64,000 bases of DNA from Glandiceps talaboti (Eukaryota; Hemichordata; Enteropneusta; Spengelidae), in assembly GCF_964340395.1 (NCBI RefSeq), contig NC_135550.1, positions 21,103,676 to 21,167,675 of the forward strand. The letters are read 5' to 3'. A model generated the notes under the pieces. It was not told the origin of the DNA. It did not search any database and was given only the letters and a program-made list of their open reading frames with translations. Shown here piece by piece: positions 12,501-25,200 of the stretch (position 1 is the first letter of the stretch; each line of letters opens with the position of its first letter). A program made the position numbers and the translations under genes.

Positions 12501-15500
12501 TTAATTAGTTTTGTTCCTCACCAGGTAAGGATATTTTTTGTCGCGCCACGACGAACCCATATCTGTCTAAATAATATAGTTTTGTTTCCCTTCACAAAAT
12601 TTGAAACGAATAACAAAATTCAAACATTTGAAGATGAGAGCAAACAAATCTCTCAAAGAATTGGTGCCAGTCTATTAGACACCTTGATATCACAATTTCT
12701 TAAAGACAGAGGGAGATTGAATGACTTTCCTCTGTAGTTCTAGTAGAAGACTAATCTCCAAAATAGGGTTCTGAGAATACCTACACTCAATAATTTGAGA
12801 GCCCCCACCCTTACCCCCTGGGTGAGATGAGAGCACCTACCTCAAACAGTGGTCGAAGAACAGGTTCAACGATACTCATCACGCAGGATTCTAAATCATT
12901 GAAGCAGGTTTCTACTTGTCTATATAAATAGGAAATGAAATCATTTATAGTGCTGGCAACATTGTCGAAGAATTCTATGATTTCGTCGACATAGTCAACC
13001 AGGTCACCGATTGGACCGGCAGCCCAATCCACGAATTCATCATATAGATCTGTGACACCGTCAACGATAACTTCCCCAGTATCGACAATGGCTTCTCCAG
13101 TATCGACAATTACATCACCGATGGCTTCTCCAGTATCGACAACTGCGTCGCCGATGGTTTCTCCAACATCGACAACTGCATCGATAACGTCGTCAAACCA
13201 GCCTCTCTTACCACTACGAACAGTCGTGGCCTGGCTAAGCTTACGTAGAAAGTACTTCAGCTGTTGTTTGGTCAGGTGGTCTTTCGTTGAAGATTGGTGA
13301 TCTAAAAATAGAGTAACCCAGTCTGTTAAAACTAAACCTATAACACTACAACTAATTCAATAAATGGTACATACATACATACATACATACATACATACAT
13401 ACATACATACATACATACATACTGTACATACATACATTAAGGCTTATGACAATCGTCAACAACTGTGGGGGGGGGGGGGGGGTTCCACCATATTCACTAT
13501 ATCACATTAACAGTGGAGGATGGATATATTCATTCTAACCTTAGGCCTATCTGTCCTCTACTGTCAGCTCTGTGCTAACTTAGCCATGAGGTTCCTGTAT
13601 ACCACAGTCTCTATATTATCGTGATGTGAACGTGAACATTTTTCCATTGTAATAGTGTACGTACTGTAAGTTACGAAATATAGCGCTCACCTTTCGCTCC
13701 GAGTATAGGTTCCTCTGTATCGATCTCCAATTTGTCAAGTCTATCTCTCAATGCCGACTGCTTTTCTGTAATTTAAGATAACAGTCGTGAATTACTCTAT
13801 AAATCTTAATTTATCATTTTTTCCAGTATGGTGCATTTTTGACTTCAGCTCCGCTTTCGGCGATTCTCTCTCCCCACCCCCACCCCCATTTTTTTATAAA
13901 CTGGAGGATGTACGTTAAAACTGTAACGACTCTGTCTCTTGTCATGTGACGATAAATTACTTGGAGGGTTAAGAATAAAGGCATGGAATGAACATGTGGA
14001 AGATTGTTAAGAATGTACACTTTGAAGTTCGACCTTTACCTCATCTTACACTTTATTCAACTACTTTTAGCACGTCTTCGAAGAAATGTCCTATTCAATT
14101 TGTATACTTGTGAGTCACGGTTTGTTATTACCTTTCACTATCCTGTCAGGGTTTATTGAACTTTTGAGATTGAACAGCAAGTAGGTTGGCGAAAGTAATT
14201 GACACCTGTGTACGATCACATACTTACACGTACACAGTCTATTCAATACCAACATTGAAACAGAAAGTGTAGTGTTTTATGACACCTTACACACGTTAGA
14301 CATTTGCTAATTAAAATATGAGTGATTGCTCAGCTTTTCAAGTCCGAGGTTTTAATTTAATATTACAATAACATAGAAAGTCACTGTTTTGGTCAAACTG
14401 TTCAGGAATTCCAATTACATTGTAAATTGTGGAGGGGTTTTAACAAGTCCTGAATTTAATTGAGAGTCAGCGAGATAGTGGGAAAATTTAAAGAATTTAA
14501 TTTATGATAAACTATATCCGAAATTCAAATGATGAAAACCTTTAAAAAGTTTACATGTAACACTTTGCACACAAGCACTCTATTGAGCTACATGGAGAGT
14601 TATTGTTGAAATGAATTTAAAATGTCATTACAATCTTTCTAGTCTGTATTTGAACTTGAACACAGAAGTCAACAACTCTCCTAACAACTTTGTACCTTCC
14701 CAACAATGTTAAATGTTAATTCAATAAACCCTGACAGAAAAAAGTTACGGTTTAAGGTGGCACATAACTATACAATACTGAACAGTTAGAAACAATACCT
14801 CGAAGATGTGCAAAACTTTAACGGAGTTGATAATTCTCTAAATCCCAACATATAATGATTGCCATGGTAATTGTACAAAACATAGGTTGTTCGCAAAAAT
14901 GAAAATTATAAACTTAAGTACAAAAAATATAGAAATATTCTAACAAAACTCCTCAAGTCAGTAAAGAAACGTTATTACTTCAATAAATTTCGATGGGCCC
15001 AAGGTAATATTAACAAGACGTGGCTCTGATGTTCAGGTGATCAACGAAGTACTGAACAAATCGACTAACAAACTCTACCCACGCAAACTGATCTCAACGA
15101 CGCCCAACAATGGTCCTCTGACAGAAAGTTCTGATATAGCGAACGAATTTAACGACTTTTTCACAAGCATTGGTCCAAGCCTTGCGTCAAATATTACTTC
15201 AGCCACCAAATTCACACAATATCTCGACGGTAACTATCTCAACTCTTTCTTCTTCCACCCTGTTTCTGAACAAGATGTTTTAAATGAAATCAAAACTTTA
15301 GACCCACGTAAAGCTGTTGGATACGACAATATTCACCCAAGACTTGTCACACATGCTGCACATATCATCGCTCGTCCTCTTGCACACATCATTAATTGTT
15401 CACTGAGCCAAGGAATAGTCCCAAATTCTTTAAAAATAGCCAAAATAATGCCAATTTATAAAAAAGGTGCAGCTGACAACGTCAGCAACTATAGACCAAT

Positions 15501-18500
15501 CTCAATTCTCCCTACATTTAGTAAAATTATAGAGTCACTTGTAAATAAACAGTTTATCAATTATCTTGAAACAAAACATATTCTTTTAGATACACAATTT
15601 GGATTCCGAAAAAAATATAACACAAAATTGGCCCTTGCAGACCTGGTCTCTGATATTAGTGAACAACTAGACAATGGATTCATCACCTTCGGCATTTTCA
15701 TTGACCTAAAGAAAGCATTTGATACCATAAACCACGACATTTTAATTCATAAATTAGAACATTACGGCATAAGAGGCATTCCACTTCATTGGTTTAAAAA
15801 CTACCTCACAAACCGACAGCAATACGTTACCATTGACAATATATCATCCCCCTATAAACACATTCAATGTGGCGTCCCACAAGGATCGATTCTTGGCCCC
15901 ATTCTTTTCTTAATATACATCAACGACATAGCAAATTCTACCAACTCCTTCCAGTTTCGACTTTTCGCAGATGACACTAACTTATTCAAATCTATCGAAG
16001 GAAACGAGATTAATCTTACCCACATAAATGTAGATTTTCAGAAGGTGTGTGACTGGTGTGGAGCGAACAAACTAACGGTCAATGTTGAAAAAACAAATTA
16101 CATGGTCATCAAAACACCCCGTAAACCTGTGAACATAGAGGGTAGTTTGGGAATAGATGGAAATGAATTGAACAACGTCTCCTCGACAACGTATCTTGGA
16201 GTTTCTCTTGACATCAATTTTAACTGGAAGTCCCACATCCAAAAAGTTGTCAAATCTATTGCCCCAAAGATCGGACTTATCTCACTACTCCGACACTTTA
16301 TTCCGAAATCTATTCTTCTGTTATTGTACAACTCCCTAATTCTTCCACATATAAGCTACTGTGTCGAAATCTGGGGGAATACTTACACTTCTTTCTTGGA
16401 ACCAATATATTTACTACAAAAGAAATTTACACGTCTTATCACTTTCTCTGACTTTCGTGCACACACTGACCCTTTATTCAAACAGCTACATATTTTACCA
16501 ATTCATAAACTTTGTTCATTTCACACCTGCCTCTTTACTTTTGATTTGCTACACAATCACTTTGCCCATGATGTAAACCGCTATTTGGATACAATTTCAC
16601 ATTCCTATTCTACTCGTTCCGCTACACATCGCAATTTCTACGTACCCAAAGTTAACCTAACACAAAGTAAACACAGTATAAAATATGCAGCCACTCATCA
16701 CTGGAATTTATTACCAAGACACATTAAAGACATCACTGATAGGAATAGATTGAAATCAATTTTAAAGGCTCACCTGAGTAATTCATAGAAAACACATGAC
16801 ATGTATTTTTGTTTTCTCTTATGAGTATAAATTTTATTTAAATTATTGAGACATGTAAATATTTTGTACAATTATTGTTTCGTATTTGTAGATATCCCTT
16901 TCTGTTCTTAGTTTTTGTTGCCCAGTTACACACTTGTATTTTTTTTCTTCTATATTTATTTTGTCAGGGTCACAGACTAGACTAGTTCAGATCGAACTAT
17001 TTCTGTGGCCCTCACCAGATATATTATCAAATCAACCTCCTTTTTGAAATGTACATAAAAATGTTATCCTGTTTTGTATCTGGTGAATAAACAATTCAAT
17101 TCAAAAAATTCAATTCAATTCAAAATTGTAATTTGCATACCAATACATGAGTACTAATTCACTTCAAATACTGAATACAATCCCACGAACGCCGAAAGTA
17201 AATGAGTCCATAGCTCGAATTGTCCAACTTTATTTATCATGACTTCTGATAACGGATCTTACTAGCTTTAATAGATTCCCACCATAAACGCTACCTCTCT
17301 CTTCACACGAGACAGTAGTTCCGCGCGGTAGAACGTTTCTCAAATTTGTTGAATAAGTGCATAGATAAACGAATACTCTGTTCTACTTTTTTCCAATTAA
17401 ATTCATAATTTTTTTTCGAAATCCACATAATACCACTAATTGCTTGGGTTCTTGTCTTCCGCGAAATCTGAGAAAGGACGTATTTAGTTCTTTCAGCAGA
17501 GTGAGGTGATCACACAGAGTGTAACAGCCTCTATATACGACCACCTCTATTTTATATGCATACGTGCACCAAGTCAGTTGTTCAATTTATCTATTAGTAA
17601 AGTTATGGTATTTGGTGGGATGAGATTACTTATTCAACAACAATATTTTATAACGTTAAGTTATCTTAAATCTCACTAAGGGCAACCCCTTTTTATGACG
17701 TCATAACAAGTCAGGTATTTGTTGGATTTCATTTTTGGAAAGGGTGGAATTTCTGATGGTTAATAAAATGCATTGAGAATGTAGATTGTAAAGAATGTAT
17801 AATAAACTATTGACTTTGAAGTCCAACGATCTTTACAGTCCCTCATCTTACACTTTATTCAGCTACTACCTTTGGCATGTCTTCGAGGATTTTTTCCTAC
17901 TATTCAATACAGAGTGGCTATAGTTTCAATTGGGCAGCACGATGGGTTTTTTCCCTTCCTACGAGTTTTTGTTTTGCTACAAATTACATAAAACAAAATA
18001 CTGACACTGATAGCGCGGAAGCATATAACATGTTACGCTTTTTATATCATTGGGATCACAACCACTATCTGATGAAACAAGGAAGATTCAAACACAAACC
18101 TGTTTGATGTGCTCACAGTGAGATCAAATGTAACATTCCATGTGCGCGTGTGCTATTAGTGCCTGTATTTTGTGTGTGTAAATTCGTATGAAAAAATGTT
18201 GTGTGAGATACAAAGGACATTGTACTGCCTCAGTGATAATCTATAGTCTTTCTGGTTTGGTAGTACAGTACCTTGTTATTACCTTCACTGTTTTGTCAGC
18301 GTTTATTAAACTTTTGAGATTCAACAGTAAGATACAAAGTAGGTAGGCGAGATTAATTGACACCTGTGTGGGATTACAGACTTGCACAGTCAATTCAATG
18401 TCTACATTGAAACAGAAAGTGATTAAGTGTAGTGTTTTATGACACCTTGACTCGTCAAATATTTGTTTTAATTTCAACCGGTGATGATTGTTCCTTTTAT

Positions 18501-19972
18501 AAGTTTGAGGGTGTACTCTATAATTGCTTGCCTCCTCTCACCGTTCATGTGTAAATGAGACGAACAATAAAATAGAACCAACGCCAAGTTCACAGCAAAG
18601 GTTTTATCGTGTTACCTTACATCAAAGGCACCAGTGAAAGAATCTGAAGAATAAAAAACACACTGCACAGCAAAGGCACTCAGACATACTTCAAAAGCAG
18701 CAACACATTAATAGTAAGAGAAATTCTGATCAAACCCAAAGATAAGGACAAGAAAGAAAAGTTTAACAAGAAAGACGACATTCACAAAATATCTTGGTGC
18801 ACTGCCTTCTTATTAGGGGAGACAGACATGGATAAAAGGAGATTTTTGGGGGCCATGGACATCAAAGTCAACAGTCCTCCATTGTAGGAAAACATGACAT
18901 TCCACCAATCTATAGTGACATTATCACAGAAAAGGTGGATAGTTAGACGTAGATAACTGACAAATACTTTCACACCTAAATTTTGGAACCTTTTCATACT
19001 CAACACCTCCAGCAAATTTGGATCATTCTGTCAGAACCAGTTAGACACGGGAAGAAGGACAAGTGATTTGTTTGAAACATGTATGTTTCTCATTCTAAAG
19101 TGGAAGACGAGTACTTGAGTATGAATGAATTGAAATAGAAAGTCACTGTATTGGTCAAACTGGTGAGAAATTCCAATTAATTCCGGACAGTGTGGAATTG
19201 TGGAGTTGATACTAGGTGAATTTAATTTGAGAGTCTGTGAGATTCTTGAAAATTGCAGGAATGCACATTTAAGTACCCACTTTGAAATTCAAATGATGCA
19301 ATAATATGATTATACGCACTATGCGACATTGCATTCAGCTACATGGGAAATTCAAGGTTTTTGTTAAAACTTGGTGCCTATTCTTCAATATGCACTGGGA
19401 TCTCATTTCTAATTCATATTTGCACACACGTGTCAATTATCTGCTGGTTTATTTTGTGTATCTTGCTAAGTTAACAATAACTTAAAGTGCCGCACAATTA
19501 TACAACATTGAATAAGCTTAGTTGGAAAAAAAATCCTGAAAAGACATGTTAAAATTAGCCGAATATAAGCTTATTGTTTAAATATAGTGAAGAATTTATT
19601 GTAGATTCTCTACATTCTTCTATAATCTCATTGTCCTTTGTAATTAACCCTCCAGGAAACAAGGTATCACAAGATTCTACAGTAAACGGTCGGAAAAACA
19701 TCACCGAAAATTCGTTAACTGAACGCAACCGGTGATAAGCTGAAACAAATAACAAAAAACTATAGTACATTTTATTTCTTCCAAATTCACAATAGTATAA
19801 ATTGATTTTCCATAACATATTTACCTTTAACTGTACTGATTAAGGTCAGTATCTTGTCTTGTTTTGCCTGTAGCAAGTCTGTGTCATCTAACCTTGGGTA
19901 GGTAAATTGGTAACCTCCAAGAACAGCATGTGTAGCTGCTGCGATGAGGACTAACAATTGCAATGGCTGCAT
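9501..19972 (-). CDS. secreted protein of unrecognised family (minus-strand paralog, 446 aa)
   Basis: Eight coding exons: 19972-19825, 13765-13691, 13301-12841, 12216-12165, 11714-11541, 11114-10851, 10321-10169 and 9514-9501. All are GT-AG and phase-consistent, giving 446 aa. A signal peptide (residues 1-19) is followed by short polar helical exons, then a dibasic KR-GWF junction at 106-110. Next come tandem VDTGEAIGD-type repeats (118-155), a helical block with CFNDLESC, a GPGIGG linker, and a core starting GPVAVWQGMAHQLRL with SCHDTT and RxCNxGD motifs. It is a paralog of the plus-strand gene at 22297-27191: exon order, phases and nearly all exon lengths agree (52/52, 174/177, 264/261, 153/141). 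The last exon encodes only a few residues, so the CDDGG repeats of the partner are absent. A noncoding first exon near 21200-21153 is likely, joining an acceptor at 19988. I do not recognise the family; extracellular function unknown. Confidence 0.72.
11970..12004. repeat. (TTA)n microsatellite
   Basis: Short TTA run in an intron of the minus-strand secreted gene, preceded by a TTG run. Confidence 0.7.
13048..13190 (-). repeat. in-frame coding tandem repeats, ~33 bp
   Basis: Within exon 3 of the minus-strand secreted gene, about four copies of a 33-bp (11-aa) unit, one shortened to a shorter variant, encode GEAIGDVIVDT-like repeats. The frame is kept throughout, which suggests coding expansion rather than noise. 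Confidence 0.85.
13369..13482. repeat. (CATA)n microsatellite and poly-G run
   Basis: About 15 units of CATA at 13369-13435 and a run of about 17 G near 13466-13482, both in intron 2 of the minus-strand secreted gene. Confidence 0.9.
13985..14810. repeat. intronic duplication, copy A
   Basis: Shares a long colinear series of words with 17785-19535: cttacactttattcaactac, aacttttgagattgaacagc, attgacacctgtgt, aacattgaaacagaaagtg, tagtgttttatgacacctt, atagaaagtcactgttttgg, tgagagtc.g.gaga and ttaaggtggcacataactat. Copy B differs mainly by an inserted block. Both lie in the same intron of the minus-strand secreted gene. Confidence 0.75.
14880..17125 (+). mobile_element. LINE (CR1/Jockey-type), 5'-truncated
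   Basis: The reverse transcriptase ORF at 15037-16788 (583 aa) carries KKGAADNVSNYRPISILP, a LKKAFDTINH box, CGVPQGSILGPILFLIYIND, FADDTNLF and the C-terminal YNSLILPHISYCVEIWG and LPIHKLC regions. Upstream, 14900-15030 encodes the preceding LKYKKYRNILTKLLKS-type stretch in another frame, ending at a TGA before the ORF, so at least one break separates them. No endonuclease domain is present: the copy is 5'-truncated. It ends in ATTCA/CAATT repeats, a tail typical of such elements. It sits antisense in an intron of the minus-strand secreted gene. The long intact RT frame implies a fairly recent insertion. Confidence 0.88.
17126..17784. other. intron sequence without recognised features
   Basis: Between the LINE 3' tail and duplication copy B. 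AT-rich; no exon with good splice borders and no repeat ends that I could support. Confidence 0.5.
17785..19535. repeat. intronic duplication, copy B with inserted block
   Basis: Partner of 13985-14810. Homology runs from gattgtaaagaatgtat near 17785 to about 18505, then resumes near 19130 (aatagaaagtcactgtattg) to about 19535. The intervening ~620 bp has no counterpart in copy A. It has no terminal repeats I could recognise. Confidence 0.7.
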
Positions 19973-19987
19973 CGTGATCTTTCAAAA

Positions 19988-21200
19988 TCTGTTTTGAAGG
20001 AAGAGAAATGTAGTCGTGAGATAAGGGTTTACAGAGAAAGAATTTCTTTCACGGTGAGTCCTTAATTCTCATAAAACAACATATCCTTTTAGTTGTATTT
20101 TTGTCATGCATAAAGTTTAAGATGTTCTGCTAAAGAACACCATTTGCTTTATTTGATTCCAATTACTACCTTAATTATTCTATTAACAACCTTCGTTTTG
20201 TCAGCTATGTTCAAACACAGAATAGCGATGTAAAACTCGTATTGGGGACACAGGGAGTTGTTCTTATCGTTGCGTCATCAAACTACGCTCATAGTTTCTT
20301 AAAACCAAACCATACGATTAGGATGACCCTCTTTATTTACACGTATCACGTCGTCATGTCTTTAAGATGGTGGATTAGTCAGGTAGTTTGAACAAAAAAG
20401 CCAAGAAAAGTACAAGCTGGCAATGGTGACGATTTCGATTCACAAGTCTTACTTTGATGAGTTTAGAAATGACAGCTTAAGTCAAAGTATTAGTTGAACT
20501 TTGAACCGCTTTATTTATTGAAGGTCTTGAGAATTCCTGCAATAAACGATAATATTCGACCACATGCACGCTTCTGGTGTCTTCGTCATATCATCAATGG
20601 CGTTGTGATATATTTTTCTGAATCGGTCGTTTTTAAAAAAGTTGCTGGTGTATAATAGGGTCGATTGGTTCACGAAACAAGGAAACAAATTGGGCCACCC
20701 CTTCGTGACTGAGCCAACGGTTCGGCAAAATGAATCGAAATGAGAAGATACGGTCAACTTATCCGAGGTGAAATTGGCTTATCTTGGGGAGATTACAAGT
20801 AATAATGTGCACATCGTAGTATGTGAATATCAACAACGCAGTACACTTCACAAGCCTATCGTTTTGATGGCGTCTCAAACTACAATCATAATAACCCTGG
20901 GTGACCGTAAACTTGGCATGAGTAATGACAGCTTAGTCCGACCCGAAGGATACAGTTTTAATGCTGCCTACATGTGTCTGTAGATATCTTCTGTAAGGCT
21001 AGTGGTACTGAAATGTTCGACCATGTTTCAGACCAAACGACACCTTTTTTTGGGGACAACACAACAGCACGACTGGTTGTTATAATAATGTATCTAAACA
21101 TATCGAAAACATACAAAGCAGTATCAAGTTTTACCGAATGAATTCTCCTACCTGATCACGAAGATTCGAAACTTCTTACGAAGAAACTGTTTACGGCACC
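19988..21200 (-). other. 5' UTR intron and likely noncoding first exon, minus-strand secreted gene
   Basis: A donor (cgtgatcag|gtagg) at 21152 and an acceptor (caaaacag|attttg) at 19988 would join a noncoding exon of about 50 nt, starting roughly 25-30 bp below the TATA box at 21228, to the exon with the start codon at 19972. Inferred from splice words and spacing. No coding sequence seen in the interval. Confidence 0.5.
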
Positions 21201-21227
21201 TCTCTGTTCAATTTAGACTCGCCTGTG

Positions 21228-21233
21228 CTTATA
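21228..21233 (-). promoter_or_regulatory. TATA box, minus-strand secreted gene
   Basis: Minus strand reads gttgtataagcac. Its position upstream of the inferred noncoding exon fits a core promoter. The partner gene's TATA box lies about 350 bp away, facing the other direction. Confidence 0.45.
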
Positions 21234-21543
21234 CAACTTTATGTACGATGAAACGTGGCGATCATTAATCTCCAGTGACCAATGAAATGAAGTGTTGAAT
21301 AATAAAGCAATGTAATTTTTATAGATATATTCCAACAATTTAGATCCGCCCAATTCTTCAAGTAACGGTACAAATTCTGTCAGGGAGCAGTATTCTCGGC
21401 CAATAGAATTACTCCACGAGTGGTACCAATAAATTTACCATAGCTTCTGTGAGCGTGGAAAACTAATATAATGAAAATGCTCTCAGAAAGTCGCCGTCTC
21501 GAATCACGTGACAAGGAACTGGGCGTGCTTAATAACTTTCCAG

Positions 21544-21583
21544 CCAATCAGAATAGGACAGTCTGGGTAGGGCCCCTATAAAG
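21544..21583 (+). promoter_or_regulatory. CCAAT and TATA boxes, plus-strand secreted gene
   Basis: agccaatcag at 21542-21551 and cccctataaagc with TATAAAG at 21577-21583, followed about 25-30 bp later by a probable start site near 21606. The spacing is that of a classical RNA polymerase II core promoter. Confidence 0.6.
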
Positions 21584-21605
21584 CACATCATATTTCATTC
21601 TGGTC

Positions 21606-21674
21606 CTGCTAATATTGCTGAGTAGTAGCACGCTGGTCAGTCATATTTACACCCAAGACTTCGTCTTCGAAGAG
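21606..21674 (+). other. likely noncoding first exon, plus-strand secreted gene
   Basis: From the expected start site to a good donor (cgaagag|gtaag) at 21674. It would splice to the acceptor tcatctatag|gttaca at 22291, six bases before the start codon at 22297. Inferred from signals; the intron holds no other recognisable feature. Confidence 0.55.
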
Positions 21675-22296
21675 GTAAGTTCTATTGAACTCTTTTACTG
21701 AGAACTTAGTGTTCGAAAATTGTTTCCAGTTCGTTTTACATGTAAGTCTTGGTATAAGGCAACATACTTGTCTGTGTTGGTGTAAATAGCGTAATGTGGG
21801 TAGTGCAGTCTTGTTACTTAGACTCAACCTTCTCGGAAAAGAACATTATGGCCAATCTTGTGAAAAATCTTACTTTTACTTGATAGTGTTCTTATCAATA
21901 TCACCAACAAGACTATGGATTTATACTGTACAGCTTATTGCACAGTTGCATAGTAATCGACAGCAAAGTACGAGTTGTTCGTCGCAAAAACTTCACCGAG
22001 CATTTTTTCAACATCGTCGTCGCAGAAACACAATCTTTTTCAATGAAGAAAAGCGTAGGCGTCAAACTTTGTAAACCTAGTATAAAAGTACTCATCAATG
22101 AAAATTGTACTAAAAACATTTGAAGTGTTGATTCAGAAGTGTTTGTGTGTTCATCCAATCTAATGTACAATGCTTTGCTTCATGTGTGAGTCCTGTGAAT
22201 AAGTCAATGAGCTCGAAGACAATCATCCCTATTCATCATACAGACAATATATACAGTTATATTGATATTACATCTTTCATTCATCTATAGGTTACA

Positions 22297-25200
22297 ATGC
22301 ATTTACTAAGCTTAGCCACGTTGCTTGTACTAGTCATTGTGGTCACTGCCGAAAATTCCACGAGTCGACAAAAAGAGAAACTGCAGGCTGAGATATTAAA
22401 ACGTATTGCTCTGAAAAGTAAAGGCTTGGCACCACAAGGTAAACGGTCGTTAGACGTTGAGAAGAAATCGAAAGAAAAGCAAATGAAAAGTACCAACCAT
22501 CAAGATGAAAGTACTAGTACAAAACTGAAGGCTACAAAGGTGAAGAAGAATGCAAATATCGCTGCGTTGAACGCAAGTCTCACTAACATTGACGTATGTG
22601 TAGACAAACTGGAAGCTTTGATAGAAACACTACAAGAAGTAGTAGGTAAGTGCGTACAACGATATTTTATTTTCATCCAAACAAATCTTCACTTTAGACA
22701 CACTGTACTGTCAGGGTCACAGTGTCATTAACAACAGGTTGATATTTATTGGTGTTTAGAGATAACGTGCCCCCATTCTGTGCAAAACTACGATTTGTAC
22801 AACACGTTATCTAGTTTCTTATATCAAACTTATACCATGGCAAATGTTTTATAAAGAATGATATATAAAACAAACTCGTTTTGTCGGAAAATAACCTAAA
22901 ATTATGAACACTGTATTTATTTCACGAGGCGGATTTTTAAAGTATTTGCTGTCTTTTTTCTTCTTGTTAGAGGAACACGAACGACTTGAAACTCGTGTTC
23001 TTAGCCTCGAGTTGGAAAAGGAAGAACTATTGCAAACACTCAAGGAACGTAATGCCAACGATCTCCAAAACCGTGCCGAGTGTGCAACTAAAGATGACTT
23101 CAGAAGGTTTTTACGCAGCTTTGAAACGACCATCAAGGGCAGAGCAATGAAGCGTTGGTTCGGTGAAGATATCTACAACACCTTAGAGGCTATTGTGACT
23201 TACGTCCCGGATATCATCGATTTTTTCAACAATTTCTTCAACGACGTGAGAAATTTCGTCCACAACGTCTACGACCACGTATCAAACTGCTTCGGTGACT
23301 TGGAATCCTGCTTCAAGGGAATTCTAGAAGCGATTGTGAACCCTATATTCGAGGTAAGACGGTCGAGTCCCTTTTCCTATTAAGCGCTTTTTAAAATAAT
23401 AGCATCTGTCGCGATCTGTATGGTGTTTTTTTTTTCACAATCTCAGAGGTCTTCTCGGACAGCCTTACGTTATAATTGCAACATGAGCGCCACTTCCCTC
23501 TTTCATAGAGACGGAAATAACATATATACTGTGTAAGTGTAAGTTTTATTATTTAATTAAGTTCAAATATGCCCCTGTGACTTATCTTTAAAACTAGCCA
23601 TGGTCCTTTCTATCCTAAAAGGTATCGGTGTGTACAACTGACGTACCTCAATTAACGACTATGGTGAAATTCCCGTAACGTCATTTTATGGGTGCTTCTT
23701 TGAATGTAAGAGGAAAATCTTTGCTAGTGAATGAAAATGTTTCTGACGAAGAATTGGTAATATGCTTCCAAAATTTGACAGGGATGTGTTTTATGGCCGT
23801 TCGTTGTACTTTTGAAATGTCACGAGTCCAACTTATTGTTATTGAGATTGAAAAGAAACGTGTCGATTTCAATTACCTTGTTAATATTTTTTAACGTAAT
23901 ATGTGATGCAAAAACAAATTAGGTAATAGTGACGATTTTTTCAGAAATTTCCGATAACCCGACCGACCCTACTTTAAAGTGGCCATATGGATGAGAATTT
24001 GGTATTTATTTTGGATTTTTATTTGATAAAACAGCTTCACTATGTTTTTCTACTTGAAAAAATAATGCGAAATAACATATACCAAGTCCATGTTCACATC
24101 TCAATAAACGGCAAAACATTAAACAATGTGTAAAATGTTTGTTATTGTACGTACAATAACAAACTTTTTACACTTTGTGCATCTTTTTGCAATGTTTTGA
24201 GTTATGAACACGGACTTAGTATATGTTCTTTCGCATTATTTTTTCATGTAGAAAAACATAGTGAAGCTGTTTTATCAAATAAAAATCCAAAATAAATACC
24301 AAATTCTCATCCATATGGCCACTTTAAATACGTATCATGTTATCGAAACAAAACATGTTTTTTATATTCTGCCTTATTATAGTAATAGGTGAAATAAAAA
24401 CATAATTTATCAACACTTACATGATTATGACAGTTGACAGTGATTGATGTTCATTTTGTAGGGGTCAGTTATTTTGTCAATTAACCAAACTTGGACGTCT
24501 ACACAGATTTAATAATAGAGCTAGTTGAAGACACGCTTAGACAGCCAGTCCGTCATTGTGTTAATATACAATAAACTTAATTTTATTTTGATGTATTCTT
24601 TCTATTTCACAGGCAATGAAAGAAAACATTTTGTTTATGTTACAAACTGGACCAGGAATCGGAGGTATGTACCGAATCATTATCTTTTCAACCACGATCA
24701 TTTTAACAATTCAGGGTTTTCATACTGTGCAGTAGTGCATAATAATCTACCTTAAAGATATTTGGATGTTTTTCTCGTATTAAAACCACACCCTATGTAT
24801 AAGAAAGATCACTAGATTTGTTTCATTCTCACTGAATGAATAGTTTTGGATCATGCAGCATCTATGCTACTCTCTTTGGGATTTGTCCATAATGAATATG
24901 AAATCAGACGAACCCGTGTTTTCTTAGGTTCACGTTTATCTGTATTTATGTTTTCCTTAAAAGGCCCCGTTGAAGTATGGCAGGGTATGGCGCATCAACT
25001 TCGTCTTGGAGACTCTGGAAAATGTCTTGGTTACCAAGACAATGGTGCAGCTGGTTACACCTTCGTGGCTGAGAATTGTTTCGACCCTAGCTCTGACCTG
25101 AAAAGCAGATTTACTCAGGATTTCAAACTTACTCCATCAGGTGGGTATATTTACGTGTAATTGTCAACGAAACTGAAAGTAATGTCACGCTGTTTATTAT

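Noticed and set aside
18782-19015. 77-codon minus-strand ORF in intron duplication copy B
   Set aside because: No recognisable motif, no splice borders and no homolog in copy A; kept only as part of the inserted block.
21796-22170. Overlapping ORFs between first and second exons of the plus secreted gene
   Set aside because: They lie inside the inferred 5' UTR intron, overlap on both strands and have no paralog counterpart.
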